Assembly (NCBI RefSeq): GCF_001294205.1
Contig: NZ_LAQT01000032.1
Location: 1 to 64,000 of the forward strand
Length of the DNA stretch: 64,000 nt
Direction of reading: 5' to 3'
Source of the DNA: Amantichitinum ursilacus
GTDB lineage: Bacteria > Pseudomonadota > Gammaproteobacteria > Burkholderiales > Chitinibacteraceae
Position 1 is the stretch's first letter; each line of letters opens with the position of its first letter. The notes under the pieces are model-generated. The model had not been told where the DNA came from. It worked only from the letters and a program-made list of their open reading frames with translations, and did no database searches. Positions 62,075 through 64,000 of this stretch are shown here, one piece after another. Both the position numbers and the translations under genes were made by a program.

Positions 62075-63889
62075 ATGAGCGCAACGGTACTTCCGCAATC
62101 GGGCTGGACACTCGAAGAATGGCAAGCCGCCTATCGCAACGGTCTGACCGTTGACACCGCCCTGCGCCATGTCTTGGCCCGCTGCTCCGCCAGCGACGTC
62201 GCCTGGATTTCGCTGGCCACGCCCGAGCAAATCGCCATCCAGTTGCATCAGCTGCAAGTGCGCCTGGCCGCAGTCGGTGGGGATCGCAGCCAGCTCCCTT
62301 TGTATGGCATTCCATTTGCCGTCAAAGACAATATCGATGTCGCCGGTTTTTCCTCGACCGCCGCTTGCCCCGAATTTGCGTTTGAGCCCAAAAAGCACGC
62401 CACGGTCATCCAGCAGCTCACCGATGCCGGCGCGATTGTGCTGGGCAAAACCAATCTTGATCAGTTTGCCACTGGCCTCAACGGCACGCGTTCGCCGTAT
62501 GGTCCGGTGCCCAATGTGTTTAATCCGCGCTATATCAGCGGCGGTTCCAGCTCGGGCTCGGCCTCAGTCGTGGCGCGCGGACTGGTGCCGTTTGCGCTGG
62601 GCACCGATACCGCCGGTTCGGGCCGCGTGCCCGCAGGCTTTAACAATATCGTTGGCCTGAAGCCCACCAAAGGCTGGCTGTCCAACACCGGCGTCTTGCC
62701 CGCTTGCCGCACTCAGGATTGCGTGTCGGTATTTGCGCTGACCGTGGACGACGCCCAGGCCGTCGCGCATGTGGCCGGGGGCTTCGATGCCACCGACGCC
62801 TATAGCCGCGTACCCAATGCCGTCACCCGCGCCATGCCGTCCAAACCACGCTTCGCCATTCCGGATACGCTGGAATGGTTTGGCGATCAGGAATCCGCCC
62901 GCCTGTTTGCCGCCGCCATCGAGCATCTGCACGAAGCCGGCGTCAAAGTGGAAACCGTGCCGTTTGCGCCGTTCCTCGAACTGGCCGCGCTGCTATACAA
63001 AGGCGCGTTTGTGGCCGAACGCCTGGTCGCCACCGCCGACTTGCTGGCGCGCAACCCGGCCGCGATCAACCCGGTGGTGCGCGGCATTCTGGAAGGCGCC
63101 AATCAATATTCCGCGCTCGACGCCTTCAAAGCCGAATACCGCCGCGCCGAACTCACGCGCGTTATCCACCAAACCCTGGCCGGTTTCGATGGTCTGGTGG
63201 TGCCCACCGCGCCCAGCATCTACACCATCGAATCCATGCTGGCCGACCCGGTGGTGCTGAATGCCAATCTGGGCACGTATACCAACTTCGCCAATTTCTC
63301 CGATCTGTGCGCGCTGTCGCTGCCGTCCGGTTTCCGTGGCGACGGTTTGCCGTTTGGCATTACCGTGCTGGCCCCGGCGTGGCAAGACGATGCGCTGGCC
63401 GAGTTTGGCCGTGGCTGGCAACAACGCGCCGCGCTGCCTTTGGGCGCCAGCGGCCGCTGCCTGCCCGCACTGGCCCCAGCGCCAGCCCGCGCCGATTGCA
63501 TCCGCGTCGCCGTAGTGGGCGCACACCTCACCGGCATGCCGCTCAACCATCAATTACTGGAACGCAACGCCACGCTGGCCGCGCGCACCTTTACCGCGCC
63601 CGAATACAACCTGTACGCGCTGGCCAATACCACGCCGCCCAAGCCCGGCCTGGTGCGCAGCGCCAACGGTGCGGCCATCGAAATCGAATTGTGGGATATG
63701 CCGATCAGCCAGTTCGGCAGCTTTGTCGGGCTGGTGCAAGCGCCGCTGGGTATCGGCACGCTCACCATCGCCGACGGCAGTCAGGTGAAAGGCTTTATCT
63801 GCGAACCGTGGGCCATTGCCGACGCCACCGACATCACCCGTTTTGGCGGCTGGCGCGCCTATCTGGCCAGCCTGAAGCCGCACGAATAA
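62075..63889 (+). CDS. atzF: Allophanate hydrolase
   Basis: Splits allophanate into ammonia and CO2 in the second step of the ATP-dependent urea pathway. The 604-residue enzyme has an amidase-signature N-terminal domain with Ser-cis-Ser-Lys: K84 (FAVKDNID), S158-S160 (GGSSSG) and S182 (TAGSGR). A C-terminal domain (about 470-604) is of the AtzF type. ATG 62075 is used. A TATGTATACA palindrome just upstream may be a GntR-type site. A carboxylase gene follows after 73 bases. Confidence 0.9.
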   Translation: MSATVLPQSGWTLEEWQAAYRNGLTVDTALRHVLARCSASDVAWISLATPEQIAIQLHQLQVRLAAVGGDRSQLPLYGIPFAVKDNIDVAGFSSTAACPEFAFEPKKHATVIQQLTDAGAIVLGKTNLDQFATGLNGTRSPYGPVPNVFNPRYISGGSSSGSASVVARGLVPFALGTDTAGSGRVPAGFNNIVGLKPTKGWLSNTGVLPACRTQDCVSVFALTVDDAQAVAHVAGGFDATDAYSRVPNAVTRAMPSKPRFAIPDTLEWFGDQESARLFAAAIEHLHEAGVKVETVPFAPFLELAALLYKGAFVAERLVATADLLARNPAAINPVVRGILEGANQYSALDAFKAEYRRAELTRVIHQTLAGFDGLVVPTAPSIYTIESMLADPVVLNANLGTYTNFANFSDLCALSLPSGFRGDGLPFGITVLAPAWQDDALAEFGRGWQQRAALPLGASGRCLPALAPAPARADCIRVAVVGAHLTGMPLNHQLLERNATLAARTFTAPEYNLYALANTTPPKPGLVRSANGAAIEIELWDMPISQFGSFVGLVQAPLGIGTLTIADGSQVKGFICEPWAIADATDITRFGGWRAYLASLKPHE

Positions 63890-63962
63890 GCCGTTGCCAC
63901 ACCCACAAATCCAACAACTTGAGTAACCAGCCGGCCTGCCGCCGTTTGCGAGGTGTTTGAAG

Positions 63963-64000
63963 ATGTTCAATACCGTACTGATTGCCAACCGGGGCGAAAT
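63963..64000 (+). CDS. Biotin-dependent carboxylase, N-terminus only, probably urea carboxylase
   Basis: The first 12 codons read MFNTVLIANRGE, the standard start of a biotin carboxylase domain. Following allophanate hydrolase on the same strand, urea carboxylase is the natural expectation; acetyl-CoA or pyruvate carboxylase start alike. It is cut by the window edge. Confidence 0.75.
   Translation, partial: MFNTVLIANRGE

Overview
The window looks like a chromosomal segment of a GC-rich betaproteobacterium, most likely in or near the Neisseriales (Chitinibacteraceae or Chromobacteriaceae-like). This rests on gene order and protein flavour: rplU-rpmA-obg, ispB followed by a tRNA-Pro, leuS-lptE-holA-rng, and a block in which an ammonium transporter, gshA, gshB and the PTS genes (IIA, HPr, EI) lie close together. 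The species cannot be read from the sequence. No insertion sequence, prophage or CRISPR array was seen.

Layout. 1-339: non-coding, resembling rRNA-operon spacer or edge sequence. 0.4-9.2 kb (minus strand): obg, a GT14-type glycosyltransferase, then a compact three-gene condensin-like cluster (kleisin-like, MukE-like and SMC-like proteins, MksFEB/JetABC order), a YjbR-family protein and a THUMP-type RNA methyltransferase. 9.4-10.1 kb: rplU-rpmA with its own promoter and terminator. 10.5-13.3 kb: ispB, tRNA-Pro(CGG), two small exported proteins and a LysE-type exporter. 13.3-20 kb: an AraC regulator (minus), then leuS, lptE, holA and rng. 20.2-39.1 kb: a surface-polysaccharide locus. It has a very large plus-strand membrane protein of GT-C type and a long minus-strand gene series: rmlB, rmlD, rmlA, rmlC, wzm, wzt, a cytidylyltransferase-RraA fusion, a three-module glycosyltransferase, an HAD-family protein, two rhamnosyltransferase-like GT2 enzymes and a WecA-type initiating enzyme. 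39.3-44.9 kb: TetR/yecD divergent pair, an MFS exporter, hemB and dadA with a divergent Lrp-family regulator. 45-52.9 kb: aminopeptidase P, Nudix hydrolase, membrane protein, amt with a sigma-54 promoter, glycine-zipper protein, grxD, prmC and corA. 53-59 kb: gshA-gshB-apbE and the phosphoryl-transfer chain IIA-HPr-EI. 59-64 kb: a TPR-GGDEF diguanylate cyclase, a GGDEF-less TPR paralogue ending in a hairpin repeat, allophanate hydrolase, and the first bases of a biotin-dependent carboxylase, probably urea carboxylase.

How they fit together. The polysaccharide locus contains dTDP-L-rhamnose synthesis, lipid-linked initiation on undecaprenyl phosphate, chain assembly and an ABC exporter whose ATPase carries a C-terminal substrate-binding domain. 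This is the usual kit for an ABC-transporter-dependent O-antigen or similar glycan, with an unusual fused enzyme that may make or activate a CMP-linked acid. Nitrogen handling recurs: amt behind a sigma-54 promoter, dadA with Lrp, urea degradation through allophanate, and a PTS chain with no sugar permease nearby. The condensin-like cluster without a JetD nuclease next to obg, the cytidylyltransferase-RraA fusion, and a possible frameshift at the end of the HAD gene are the most notable signals.
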